Part shown: positions 1 through 5,908 of the stretch, piece after piece | Layout of the letters: each line of letters begins with the position of its first letter | Numbering within the stretch: position 1 is the first letter of the stretch | NCBI GenBank assembly: GCA_023255165.1 | Contig: JALRJD010000083.1 | Coordinates: 1 to 8,365 of the forward strand | DNA: 8,365 bases | Direction of reading: 5' to 3' | Source: Porticoccaceae bacterium | Lineage (GTDB): Bacteria > Pseudomonadota > Gammaproteobacteria > Pseudomonadales > Porticoccaceae | The notes under the pieces: model-generated | What the model was told of the DNA's origin: nothing | The model's input: only the letters and a program-made list of their open reading frames with translations | Database searches by the model: none | Program-made: the position numbers and the translations under genes

Positions 1-422
1 AGTTGCAATACCATCGCGGTATTGAAGATATCGACAGTCGTCGCCCCGTAGTGCATATATTCTTCTGCACCACCTTCAATAGAACGCTGCCAAATATTGA
101 GCAAGGAAACCATCGAGTGCCGAACTCGTGCCTGCTCTTCCTTCAGTTGATCAAGAGGCACATTACTTGCCTGGGCCTTTCTTGTCAGTTCTTCGGCAGC
201 CCAATCAGGGATAATATCCAGATCTGCCTGAACGCGGGCAAGGGCCGCTTCAATATCCAGGAGCCGTTGAACCTGATACTGGCGAGAAAATATTTCCGCC
301 ACTCTTTGTTTAGCTTGCGCCCCTTGTTTAGCTTGCGCCCCTTCATTTGAGTCAGCAAACGTTAATCCATTTAATCCTGTTGCCAGACACACGAACAACA
401 GATAAATGTATTTGATCTTCAT
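1..422 (-). CDS. Fumarase/aspartase-superfamily lyase (PurB/PcaB-like) with signal peptide, N-terminal part
   Basis: This gene runs off the left edge; 140 complete codons are visible. Residues 1-23 look like a Sec signal peptide: K2 and K4, a hydrophobic core (YIYLLFVCLATGL), then T-F-A before a likely cleavage after A23. After a short repeated linker (residues 28-39), residues about 41-140 resemble the N-terminal domain of adenylosuccinate lyase and 3-carboxy-cis,cis-muconate cycloisomerase. The marks are YQVQRLLDIEAALARVQADL (49-68), a conserved-type H102 in RVRHSM, and the substrate-site motif MHYGATTVDI (123-132, with H124, T128, T129 and D131). Family members perform beta-elimination or cycloisomerisation with a fumarate-like product, normally in the cytoplasm. 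The ATG at 422 has a weak GAG Shine-Dalgarno (429-431), and no other good start exists before the domain. The gene lies downstream of the receptor behind a hairpin, so it is probably transcribed separately. The substrate is not determinable; the C-terminal signature region is outside the window. Confidence 0.8.
   Translation of the reverse strand, partial: MKIKYIYLLFVCLATGLNGLTFADSNEGAQAKQGAQAKQRVAEIFSRQYQVQRLLDIEAALARVQADLDIIPDWAAEELTRKAQASNVPLDQLKEEQARVRHSMVSLLNIWQRSIEGGAEEYMHYGATTVDIFNTAMVLQ
306..341. repeat. 18-bp perfect tandem duplication inside the lyase gene
   Basis: The unit TTGTTTAGCTTGCGCCCC occurs at 306-323 and again at 324-341. It keeps the reading frame of the minus-strand lyase and encodes the doubled hexapeptide GAQAKQ-GAQAKQ (residues 28-39). 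This lies between the signal peptide and the folded domain, where length change should be tolerated. It looks like a replication-slippage duplication. Confidence 0.9.
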
Positions 423-439
423 TGCATACTCTTTGCAAT
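421..439 (-). promoter_or_regulatory. Inverted repeat enclosing the Shine-Dalgarno and touching the start codon of the lyase gene
   Basis: On the minus strand ATTGCA (439-434) and TGCAAT (426-421) are perfect 6-bp arms with a 7-nt loop. The loop holds the weak GAG ribosome-binding site (429-431), and the downstream arm includes two bases of the ATG (422-420). An mRNA hairpin here could reduce translation initiation. The stem is short and AT-rich, so it may simply be chance. Confidence 0.3.
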
Positions 440-532
440 TAGCCATATTTGTCACTGTTATTTTGAATTGATTTTGCCAGCAATCAGCCATAAGTATTAA
501 TGCTCGGCTGCATCGGTTTACTATTCGCAGGT

Positions 533-560
533 ACAGATACATAGAAACAGATACATAGAA
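533..560. repeat. 14-bp perfect tandem duplication
   Basis: ACAGATACATAGAA is present at 533-546 and directly again at 547-560, in the noncoding gap between the receptor and the lyase. The second copy supplies part of the left arm of the hairpin at 553-584, so the duplication copied a piece of the putative terminator stem. Confidence 0.9.
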
Positions 561-587
561 GCAGCCAAACGGCTGCTTCTATGTCTG
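548..587 (-). terminator. Strong hairpin after the TonB-receptor gene, probable terminator
   Basis: The arms at 553-566 and 571-584 form a perfect 14-bp stem (ACATAGAAGCAGCC against GGCTGCTTCTATGT) with a 4-nt loop. Three further pairs (548-550 with 585-587) follow a 2-nt bulge. It starts 27 bp after the receptor stop codon. On the minus strand the stem is followed by ATCTGTTTCTATG rather than a clean T run, so it is either an imperfect intrinsic terminator or a 3'-end stabilising stem-loop. Confidence 0.6.
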
Positions 588-614
588 CATTTAAGAAATG
601 TCAAACAAGTTTCA

Positions 615-3600
615 CTAGAATTTCAAACCGACTTCTGCATATAAAACTCTGCCGCGCAGGGGATGAACTTGATCATCAAAAAACTCGCGCGCACCATATT
701 CTGGTGGCTCTTCGTCGGTAAGGTTATTAGCTCCCACAAGCAGCCAGCTTCCCAGACCAAACAGCTCGGAGGAATCATACCGATACTGCACATCCAAAGT
801 CGTAAAACTGTCTATATTTTTTCCAAAGAGCTTATTGCTTCGCGATGAATCATCTTGCAGATAGGAATCTTTATAGCGAACAGTAGCTCCGAGCTTGTGG
901 TTATTTCTTGTCCAGTTGGCACTGACATTTCCAGATGTTTCAGGCATAGAGCCAAAGGAATTGGTGTTGGCATTGCGCTTTCCAGCAACATCATATTTCA
1001 CGCCACTTAGTATTGCGTCAAAAGACAGTACGTGGGACAAAGTTAAACCAAACTCGAATTCTCCCAAATCGCTACTAAAGCCATAAGACACTTTAGCATC
1101 GAAACCATCCGTCGTGGCACTGTCCGCATTCTGCAGTGCTGTTGTGATAAACAACGGCACACCATCGGAGCCCCGGGTAATGTTGGGATCATTCAATAAG
1201 CCATCATTACAATCATTATCCAAAACCGATTGAGCCGACTGAACATTGACGATCAGCCCGGTATAGTCATAACGCCAATAATCCAGCGATAAACTACTTT
1301 TCTCTGCAGGCTGCCAAACTATTCCCAGGTTAAAGTTGTCGGCTGACTGCGGGCTCAACTCACCGGTAACTTTAGCTGCAGTACGCGAGATGTAATCCGC
1401 TGTCGTTGAATTGGGATCATTACAGGTCACTCGGCCGTTAGCCATCTGGAAGTCAACAGCTGCCGATCCTGCTATACCACCAGTTTGAATGGCAGAGGGC
1501 GCCTGAAATGAAGAGCCGAAGGATGAACGCAGCATCATTTCATCAGTCATTTGCCACAATACGGCAATTTTAGGATCTGTGGTGGTACCTACGACATCGC
1601 CATGATCTTCGTGACGTAAGGCCAGCTGCAAGTCTATTCTGTCCGTTACAGGCACCGCAAATTCTGCAAATACAGAATCAACGCTGGTTTTACCATCAAC
1701 CACCGGGAATCCTCCGGATGAAATAGAACCTAAACCGGCATTGGTCAATTGATCAGGGGTATAGGTGAAAGTCTCTTCTCGCGTTTGAAAGCCAAATGCA
1801 AATCCAACGTAGCCAGCAGACAACTCAAACAATTCGCTATTGCTGACAACCAAATCAATGGTTTCTTGCGAGCTGGTGAGCGCTACAACCTCGGTATACT
1901 CGATATCATTCATATATCTTTGAATGTCATGTCCCGCAGTAGAAATGCCATCTTTGGGCGATACAAAGCTCGGGGCGGCATAGGCAATACCAAATGGATT
2001 AAATGTGCCGTCCATAAGCCCTGCCTGCAATGCACTCGCTATACTGCGACCGCTACTCAGGCTGGAATTTTCATGTTCATAATTTTGATACCAGGCAGAA
2101 ACGTTCCAGTCGCCGCGATAAGCATCAAAACCAAACATATAACGGTCGGAGGTATTGATGATATCAATGCCCTCTGAGTTTCTTCCTGAAATAGCCTGTC
2201 CAATCGGTCTTATACTGCCACTGGTCGTCAAATTGGCAGCGGCATCAGGGTTGGCTTGCCAATACTCGGCTCCCGCTGCCGTAGTTGGATCAACGTACTC
2301 CAAACCATTAGTGCCCTCTACAAAGAAATTGAAAGGATGGCTGCTCGGAATCAAAAATTTGCCGTTATAACTGCCATTGCCATTTACCTGGGCACCAAAA
2401 GCACGAGTTGCCTTGTTGTCTGTGTAGCCAACCTCACCAAACACTTTCACGCTATCAAAGGCAAATAACTCGCCGAGGTCGTAATCAAATTCAGCGAAAA
2501 ACGAGAGTCGCTCGGCTGCAGGGATGGGGCTGGTATTATCATAAAAGTTATACCGACAGTGACCCCCACTAACTATTCCACCAGCCTCTACGCAGTGTGG
2601 GTCAATAATTTTGCCACTGCCACGCGCGCTTGTTAAAGGATCCAGCGTTATATATTCATCTGGCGAACCACTGGTTGAAAGCAAAGTACCGCCAGAGCGC
2701 TCATTTATGAAATCAAGGTCCGAGCGATAGTTCATATCAGCATTATAAGATGTGGCATAGAGTGCAAAGGAGCTGCGCTCACTATTACTGCCGTATGCAA
2801 AGTTGATAATATTTGCTTCGTTACTGGCATCCTCACGGCGGTAACTTAACTCGACACCGTCAAAACCTTTGCGCGTAGAAATGTTTACAACACCCGCCAC
2901 CGCCTCTGAACCATAAATTGCCGAAGCTCCATCGGTTTGCACATCCAGGCTGCGTACCATTGACAAGGGCAATTGGTTCAAATCGTAAAACTGATTACCC
3001 AAATCGTCACCCAATGGGCTCTTACCGGCACGGCGACCATTTATCAACACCAGAGTTGAACCGGGTCCCAAGTTGCGAAGGTTTAAGTTAGCCGAACCAA
3101 TATTGCTGCCACCAACAGGGTGTATAACTGAACCCGCGTTGGCAGGTAAATTGATAATTACATCTGACGCGGTTGCGGAACTGGTTAAGTCCATGCTGGT
3201 ACGATCAATATACTGCACAGGAGCCGCACTTTCTTTATCGCTCTGACGTATATTCGAACCCATGATGATTACTTCTTCGAGGGTTTGATCGCCAGGCGAG
3301 GCATTGCCGCGTTTTGGCGTATTGTCCTGAGCTATAACATCCGCTACCTGCGAGGTACCAAAAATAACCCCCAGCATTGCTGCCAAGAAATTTTTTCTAT
3401 TTTTCATTATATTCCCCGTATCTTGATTGCTCACAAAAGTAATTCGGATGTTGTCGTTAAAGGCTGCTTCAAGCCCGGTACCTGAAAGAAGAATATTGAG
3501 CGCCTCTTCTATCGAATACCTGCCTACCAGCTGATTTGCCGTTATAACCCTGACCTCATCAAATGGTACGATCAATGTCAGGTTGGCTTGCTTGGCAAAC

Positions 3601-3818
3601 TCTATTAGCGTCACATCCGCTGATTGCCGGGGGATATTGAATTGAAATATTTCATTGCGAAATGCATCTTTGGCTAATGAAGACGGTGTAAACACCATAA
3701 ACAAAATCAGAAATACACAGCGATATAAGATCAAATCGTCCAACCCGGACGCGCGTTTTAAACGCTCGTTACAAGTAGACGAGTCAGAATTTTTTTTCCC
3801 CCAGTTAGTCAAAATCAT
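615..3818 (-). CDS. TonB-dependent outer-membrane receptor with N-terminal STN signalling domain
   Basis: This 1067-residue receptor probably imports a ligand across the outer membrane using TonB/ExbBD energy and signals its presence to FecR. In order there is a long basic N-terminus, a hydrophobic core at about 35-43 and a likely cleavage after A49. An STN (secretin/TonB short N-terminal) domain spans about 58-128 (from FNIPRQSADVTLIEFAKQA to LLSGTGLEAAF). A second signal-peptide-like segment lies at 138-163 (MKNRKNFLAAMLGVIFG...VIA). A TonB-box-like LEEVIIMG follows at about 180-187, then a plug domain at about 195-318 (LVLINGRR, LDVQTDGASAIYGSEAVAGVVNI), and a beta-barrel ending in aromatic VGLKF. 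A cysteine pair (C409, C421) in an early extracellular-loop region is typical of related receptors. The ATG at 3818 has only a weak GGTGA ribosome site; an alternative start is M138 at 3407, giving 930 residues without STN. It lies 189 bp downstream of fecR and is probably regulated by that sigma factor. Ligand unknown. Confidence 0.93.
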   Translation of the reverse strand: MILTNWGKKNSDSSTCNERLKRASGLDDLILYRCVFLILFMVFTPSSLAKDAFRNEIFQFNIPRQSADVTLIEFAKQANLTLIVPFDEVRVITANQLVGRYSIEEALNILLSGTGLEAAFNDNIRITFVSNQDTGNIMKNRKNFLAAMLGVIFGTSQVADVIAQDNTPKRGNASPGDQTLEEVIIMGSNIRQSDKESAAPVQYIDRTSMDLTSSATASDVIINLPANAGSVIHPVGGSNIGSANLNLRNLGPGSTLVLINGRRAGKSPLGDDLGNQFYDLNQLPLSMVRSLDVQTDGASAIYGSEAVAGVVNISTRKGFDGVELSYRREDASNEANIINFAYGSNSERSSFALYATSYNADMNYRSDLDFINERSGGTLLSTSGSPDEYITLDPLTSARGSGKIIDPHCVEAGGIVSGGHCRYNFYDNTSPIPAAERLSFFAEFDYDLGELFAFDSVKVFGEVGYTDNKATRAFGAQVNGNGSYNGKFLIPSSHPFNFFVEGTNGLEYVDPTTAAGAEYWQANPDAAANLTTSGSIRPIGQAISGRNSEGIDIINTSDRYMFGFDAYRGDWNVSAWYQNYEHENSSLSSGRSIASALQAGLMDGTFNPFGIAYAAPSFVSPKDGISTAGHDIQRYMNDIEYTEVVALTSSQETIDLVVSNSELFELSAGYVGFAFGFQTREETFTYTPDQLTNAGLGSISSGGFPVVDGKTSVDSVFAEFAVPVTDRIDLQLALRHEDHGDVVGTTTDPKIAVLWQMTDEMMLRSSFGSSFQAPSAIQTGGIAGSAAVDFQMANGRVTCNDPNSTTADYISRTAAKVTGELSPQSADNFNLGIVWQPAEKSSLSLDYWRYDYTGLIVNVQSAQSVLDNDCNDGLLNDPNITRGSDGVPLFITTALQNADSATTDGFDAKVSYGFSSDLGEFEFGLTLSHVLSFDAILSGVKYDVAGKRNANTNSFGSMPETSGNVSANWTRNNHKLGATVRYKDSYLQDDSSRSNKLFGKNIDSFTTLDVQYRYDSSELFGLGSWLLVGANNLTDEEPPEYGAREFFDDQVHPLRGRVLYAEVGLKF
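3405..3417 (-). promoter_or_regulatory. Internal ribosome-binding site and ATG within the receptor gene
   Basis: On the minus strand GGGGA (3417-3413) lies 5 nt before an in-frame ATG (3407-3405). That ATG opens a textbook signal peptide: K and R residues, a hydrophobic core FLAAMLGVIFG, and V-I-A before the expected cleavage. This signal is better than that of the annotated first start at 3818. It could give a shorter receptor, or mark an ancestral gene start that was fused to an upstream STN gene. Confidence 0.5.
3790..3802 (-). repeat. G5-A8 homopolymer tract at codons 6-10 of the receptor
   Basis: Reading the minus strand, five G (3802-3798) are followed directly by eight A (3797-3790), spanning W6-G7-K8-K9-N10. 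Such runs are prone to slippage during replication or translation. A one-base change here would frameshift translation from the first ATG while leaving the internal start at 3407 untouched. Confidence 0.6.
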
Positions 3819-3889
3819 TTGAGGTTATCACCGTTTGGGCTTTACTCATTGTTGAATATCCCAACATGCGCAGTTTTATAAGGTACTTC

Positions 3890-3941
3890 ATGAGCCCACC
3901 GAAACTTTCTATAAAAATAATAATAATGCGGCCCGGCTCAT
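3890..3941. promoter_or_regulatory. Interrupted inverted repeat upstream of the receptor gene
   Basis: ATGAGCC (3890-3896) and GGCTCAT (3935-3941) are perfect 7-bp inverted arms separated by 38 bp of AT-rich sequence. They lie in the 189-bp gap between fecR and the receptor, where a promoter for the sigma factor would be expected. A looped operator or a long-loop RNA stem are possible. I could not identify a convincing -35/-10 pair for an ECF sigma factor. Confidence 0.3.
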
Positions 3942-3963
3942 TTTTACTAACATCAGCAAAATC

Positions 3964-3990
3964 AAAACATCATGAAATATTCCATGTTTT
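3964..3990. promoter_or_regulatory. AT-rich palindrome 18 bp downstream of fecR
   Basis: The core on the minus strand, CATGGAATATTTCATG, is a 16-bp palindrome with a single mismatched pair. It is embedded in wider 7-bp arms AAAACAT and ATGTTTT at the outer ends of the 27-bp element. It could be a dimeric regulator site before the receptor gene or a weak stem-loop ending the sigma/FecR transcript; the run GATTTTG follows on the minus strand. Its function is not known. Confidence 0.4.
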
Positions 3991-4007
3991 GAAATTACCT
4001 GAACGAA

Positions 4008-5054
4008 TTAACTGCTGCTTAAAATCACGTTACCCTTTTCTCCAAAGGTATGAGTGATATTGAAATTCTCTTTTAGTGTGGTCAACAACCCATCAACATC
4101 GCCAGCCTTGAATAGTCCGGAAATTCGCAATTTCTTGAGATTTTCATCCAGGATTACAAACTCTACCGTGGTATATCGGCCAATCTCATCAACAGCTGCC
4201 GCCAATGACTCACCATGAAAAATCAAATTACCCTGCTGCCAGGATAGTTTTACCGCTATCTCTTCTGGCGATATTTCATCAACTTCTTCATCTGCTGATC
4301 CAAGAATAATTGCCTCTCCTTCCGAGACTGATGTGGTTGAAGAGGGTAAATTCGTCAGCAAAAGCTCACTCTCATCCTTTATCATCTGCTGATGCACACC
4401 TACCAGCACCTTGCCCTCTGTAACAACCAGCTCGATCTTCTCATCGCTATTAATCTCTACATTAAATTCTGTACCCACAGCACGTATTTCCTGAGTACCG
4501 GCAAATAAACTGAGTGGCCTGGAAACATCGCGGGCGACCTTGACATGCACTTCGCCACGCTCCAACAGCAGAATCCGGCGTTGATCCGTGTAATTCATTC
4601 GCACCAGACTGTTGGTATTCAGCACCAGCTCAGTGCCATCGGGCAAAGTAACGATGGAATACTCTCCTACCGATGTTTCATATATCCCGCCGACTGCGGC
4701 CAGTTCGGAGATATTTGCCTTGCCGGAAATATCAGGTGATATACCCATCATTCCCCACAAACCAACGAACGCCAGAACCAGAACAGATGCAGCTACAGCC
4801 AATACAGCTCTCACAGGTCGTCGCTGTTTTTCCGGCGTCTTGGGGAAAAGCTCACTCAGCCGTGACAGCATATCCATCTTGTCCCACATCTCAGCCATTT
4901 GCAGAAAAACTTCGCGGTTCTCCGCGTCGACAGCGAGCCATTGCTGCAGCGACTTTTCGTCATCTTTTGAAAGACCTTTATCCAGTTTCGCAATCCATAA
5001 ACCGGCCTCATCCAGGCGACGATCTTTCGATTCCAATATATGTACCACACTCAT
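4008..5054 (-). CDS. FecR-family anti-sigma factor (inner-membrane cell-surface-signalling regulator)
   Basis: FecR-type proteins hold the partner ECF sigma factor in the cytoplasm and receive the signal from the STN domain of the receptor in the periplasm. In this 348-residue protein the cytoplasmic DUF4880-type domain spans about 14-60, with tryptophans at 20, 39 and 57. One membrane segment lies at about 82-104 (VRAVLAVAASVLVLAFVGLW). The FecR domain is at about 126-220 (LPDGTELVLNTNS, LERGEVHVKV, AVGTEFNVEI). After an acidic linker (about 243-268) comes an STN-like C-terminal domain at about 274-345. The G194-T195 pair matches the conserved Gly-Thr bond at which some FecR-like regulators such as FoxR cleave themselves. 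The ATG overlaps the sigma-factor stop as ATGA (5054-5051) and has a good GGGAG site (5066-5062), indicating coupled translation. It is slightly longer than E. coli FecR. Confidence 0.95.
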   Translation of the reverse strand: MSVVHILESKDRRLDEAGLWIAKLDKGLSKDDEKSLQQWLAVDAENREVFLQMAEMWDKMDMLSRLSELFPKTPEKQRRPVRAVLAVAASVLVLAFVGLWGMMGISPDISGKANISELAAVGGIYETSVGEYSIVTLPDGTELVLNTNSLVRMNYTDQRRILLLERGEVHVKVARDVSRPLSLFAGTQEIRAVGTEFNVEINSDEKIELVVTEGKVLVGVHQQMIKDESELLLTNLPSSTTSVSEGEAIILGSADEEVDEISPEEIAVKLSWQQGNLIFHGESLAAAVDEIGRYTTVEFVILDENLKKLRISGLFKAGDVDGLLTTLKENFNITHTFGEKGNVILSSS

Positions 5055-5635
5055 GACCGGTCTCCCGATGAGATAATTTTAAAGACAGGTGTACCTGCCC
5101 TCTCTCCCCGTGAGCTTTCCTGTGAAGAATGCCTTTTCATGAAGTTGATACAACGCTTCATACCAAGCGCAATGTGCTTCTCGACGGTACTTTCACTTAT
5201 CTCCAACTCCATGGCGATCTCGCGTTGAGAGTAACCATAAACTTTCTTTAGAACGAATACTTTCCTGCATTGTACCGGCAACAATCTGACTGCTTCACAG
5301 AAATTAGAGAAGTCTTCCCTTCCCGCAACCTGCTGATAGGTCTCATCCACAAAGTGGTCTACCTCACCGAGGTCGAGCTCCCCATCCTTCTCTAAACTCT
5401 GGCTTAATCGCGACTCAGATCGTTTGATATGATCAAAAGCCAGATTTCGAGCCGTTGTTAATAGGAACGAGCGAGGGTGACGGATGCCGGCCGGGTTCTC
5501 AATCTGGCACACCCTCACATAGGTTTCCTGCACAATGTCCTCGATCTCCTTTGGTGGAACAATACTGGACACAGCACGCGCAAGTTGCTTCCGGAAAGAC
5601 AGGAAAATCTCGTTAAATGGATTGTCATTCGACAT
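5051..5635 (-). CDS. FecI-like ECF RNA polymerase sigma factor
   Basis: This 194-residue protein directs RNA polymerase to a small regulon, most likely the downstream receptor gene. Region 2 lies at about 10-76 (IEDIVQETYVRVCQ, then RHPRSFLLTTARNLAFDHIKR), which binds core enzyme and the -10 element. Region 4 lies at about 112-166 (AVRLLPVQCRKVFVLKKVYG, then the helix-turn-helix YSQREIAMELEISESTVEKH), which binds the -35 element. The length and the SESTVEKHIALGMKRC ending are typical of FecI-type sigma factors. The C-terminal 28 residues beyond region 4 are polar and unassigned. The ATG at 5635 has a modest AGGG site (5648-5645). The gene overlaps fecR by 4 bp, and its activity is presumably controlled by that protein. 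No convincing Fur box or sigma-70 promoter could be picked out upstream. Confidence 0.95.
   Translation of the reverse strand: MSNDNPFNEIFLSFRKQLARAVSSIVPPKEIEDIVQETYVRVCQIENPAGIRHPRSFLLTTARNLAFDHIKRSESRLSQSLEKDGELDLGEVDHFVDETYQQVAGREDFSNFCEAVRLLPVQCRKVFVLKKVYGYSQREIAMELEISESTVEKHIALGMKRCINFMKRHSSQESSRGERAGTPVFKIISSGDRS
5062..5066 (-). promoter_or_regulatory. Shine-Dalgarno of the fecR-like gene inside the sigma-factor gene
   Basis: GGGAG on the minus strand lies 7 nt before the fecR ATG (5054-5052), within the last codons of the sigma-factor gene. With the ATGA overlap it supports the chosen start and near-equal production of sigma and anti-sigma proteins. Confidence 0.7.
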
Positions 5636-5896
5636 AGGTACTAACCCTGCAAAACATATCTTGTTCTTATCAAGTGCGGGGACGAATCAGGCACAGTTTT
5701 CCGCTAGTTTTTCTTAAATGGTGCTAAACGGCGCCAAGTGTACGTCAGCCTCCCTGAAGACCGACATCTCACAATATGACCAAAATGACACCGGATATCC
5801 GGGATATCTGAGTGCGGTACTTGGAAGAACGGACGGCGGGAGTTGACGCGGGGCATTTGTGGAGTAAAGATACAGGCGACTAAGTTTCTTCGGCGA
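5636..5896. other. Noncoding gap upstream of the sigma-factor gene
   Basis: This 261-bp stretch has no ORF I would support. It holds a perfect 12-bp palindrome CCGGATATCCGG (5791-5802), a second GGATATC immediately after it (5802-5808), and most of the first copy of a 17-bp duplication (from 5875). The promoter of the sigma/FecR operon is expected here, but none could be assigned with confidence. Confidence 0.5.
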
Positions 5897-5908
5897 CTAA
5901 GTTTCTTC
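5875..5908. repeat. 17-bp perfect tandem duplication across the stop codon of the small gene
   Basis: GGCGACTAAGTTTCTTC occurs at 5875-5891 and 5892-5908. On the minus strand the copy at 5892-5908 encodes the final residues E-E-T and the TAG stop of the small gene, so the second copy falls just after the stop. The length is not a multiple of three, and it duplicated the gene end without extending the protein. Confidence 0.9.

Noticed and set aside
3..350. Plus-strand open frame of 115 codons
   Set aside because: It lies antisense to the lyase gene, whose minus-strand frame has a signal peptide and recognisable family motifs. The plus-strand product shows no family features and has a low-complexity end created by the tandem repeat.
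387..389. Lipoprotein signal for the lyase (cysteine at residue 12)
   Set aside because: The residues before the cysteine (L-F-V) do not fit a lipobox, and the hydrophobic core continues past it, so an ordinary Sec signal is preferred.
1749..2177. Plus-strand open frame of 142 codons inside the receptor
   Set aside because: It is antisense to the continuous receptor barrel and has no recognisable domain.
3819..4007. FecI-type promoter (GGAAAT-like -35, TCCTTT-like -10) for the receptor
   Set aside because: GGAAT-like strings exist within the palindrome, but no -10 partner at proper spacing could be found.
4612..5076. Plus-strand open frames over fecR, up to 154 codons
   Set aside because: The Ser/Thr/Arg-rich translation is typical of an antisense shadow, and the minus strand encodes a full FecR protein.
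5655..5673. Possible Fur box upstream of the sigma gene (GATAAGAACAAGATATG on the minus strand)
   Set aside because: Only about half of the positions match the GATAAT-repeat consensus, which is too weak to call.
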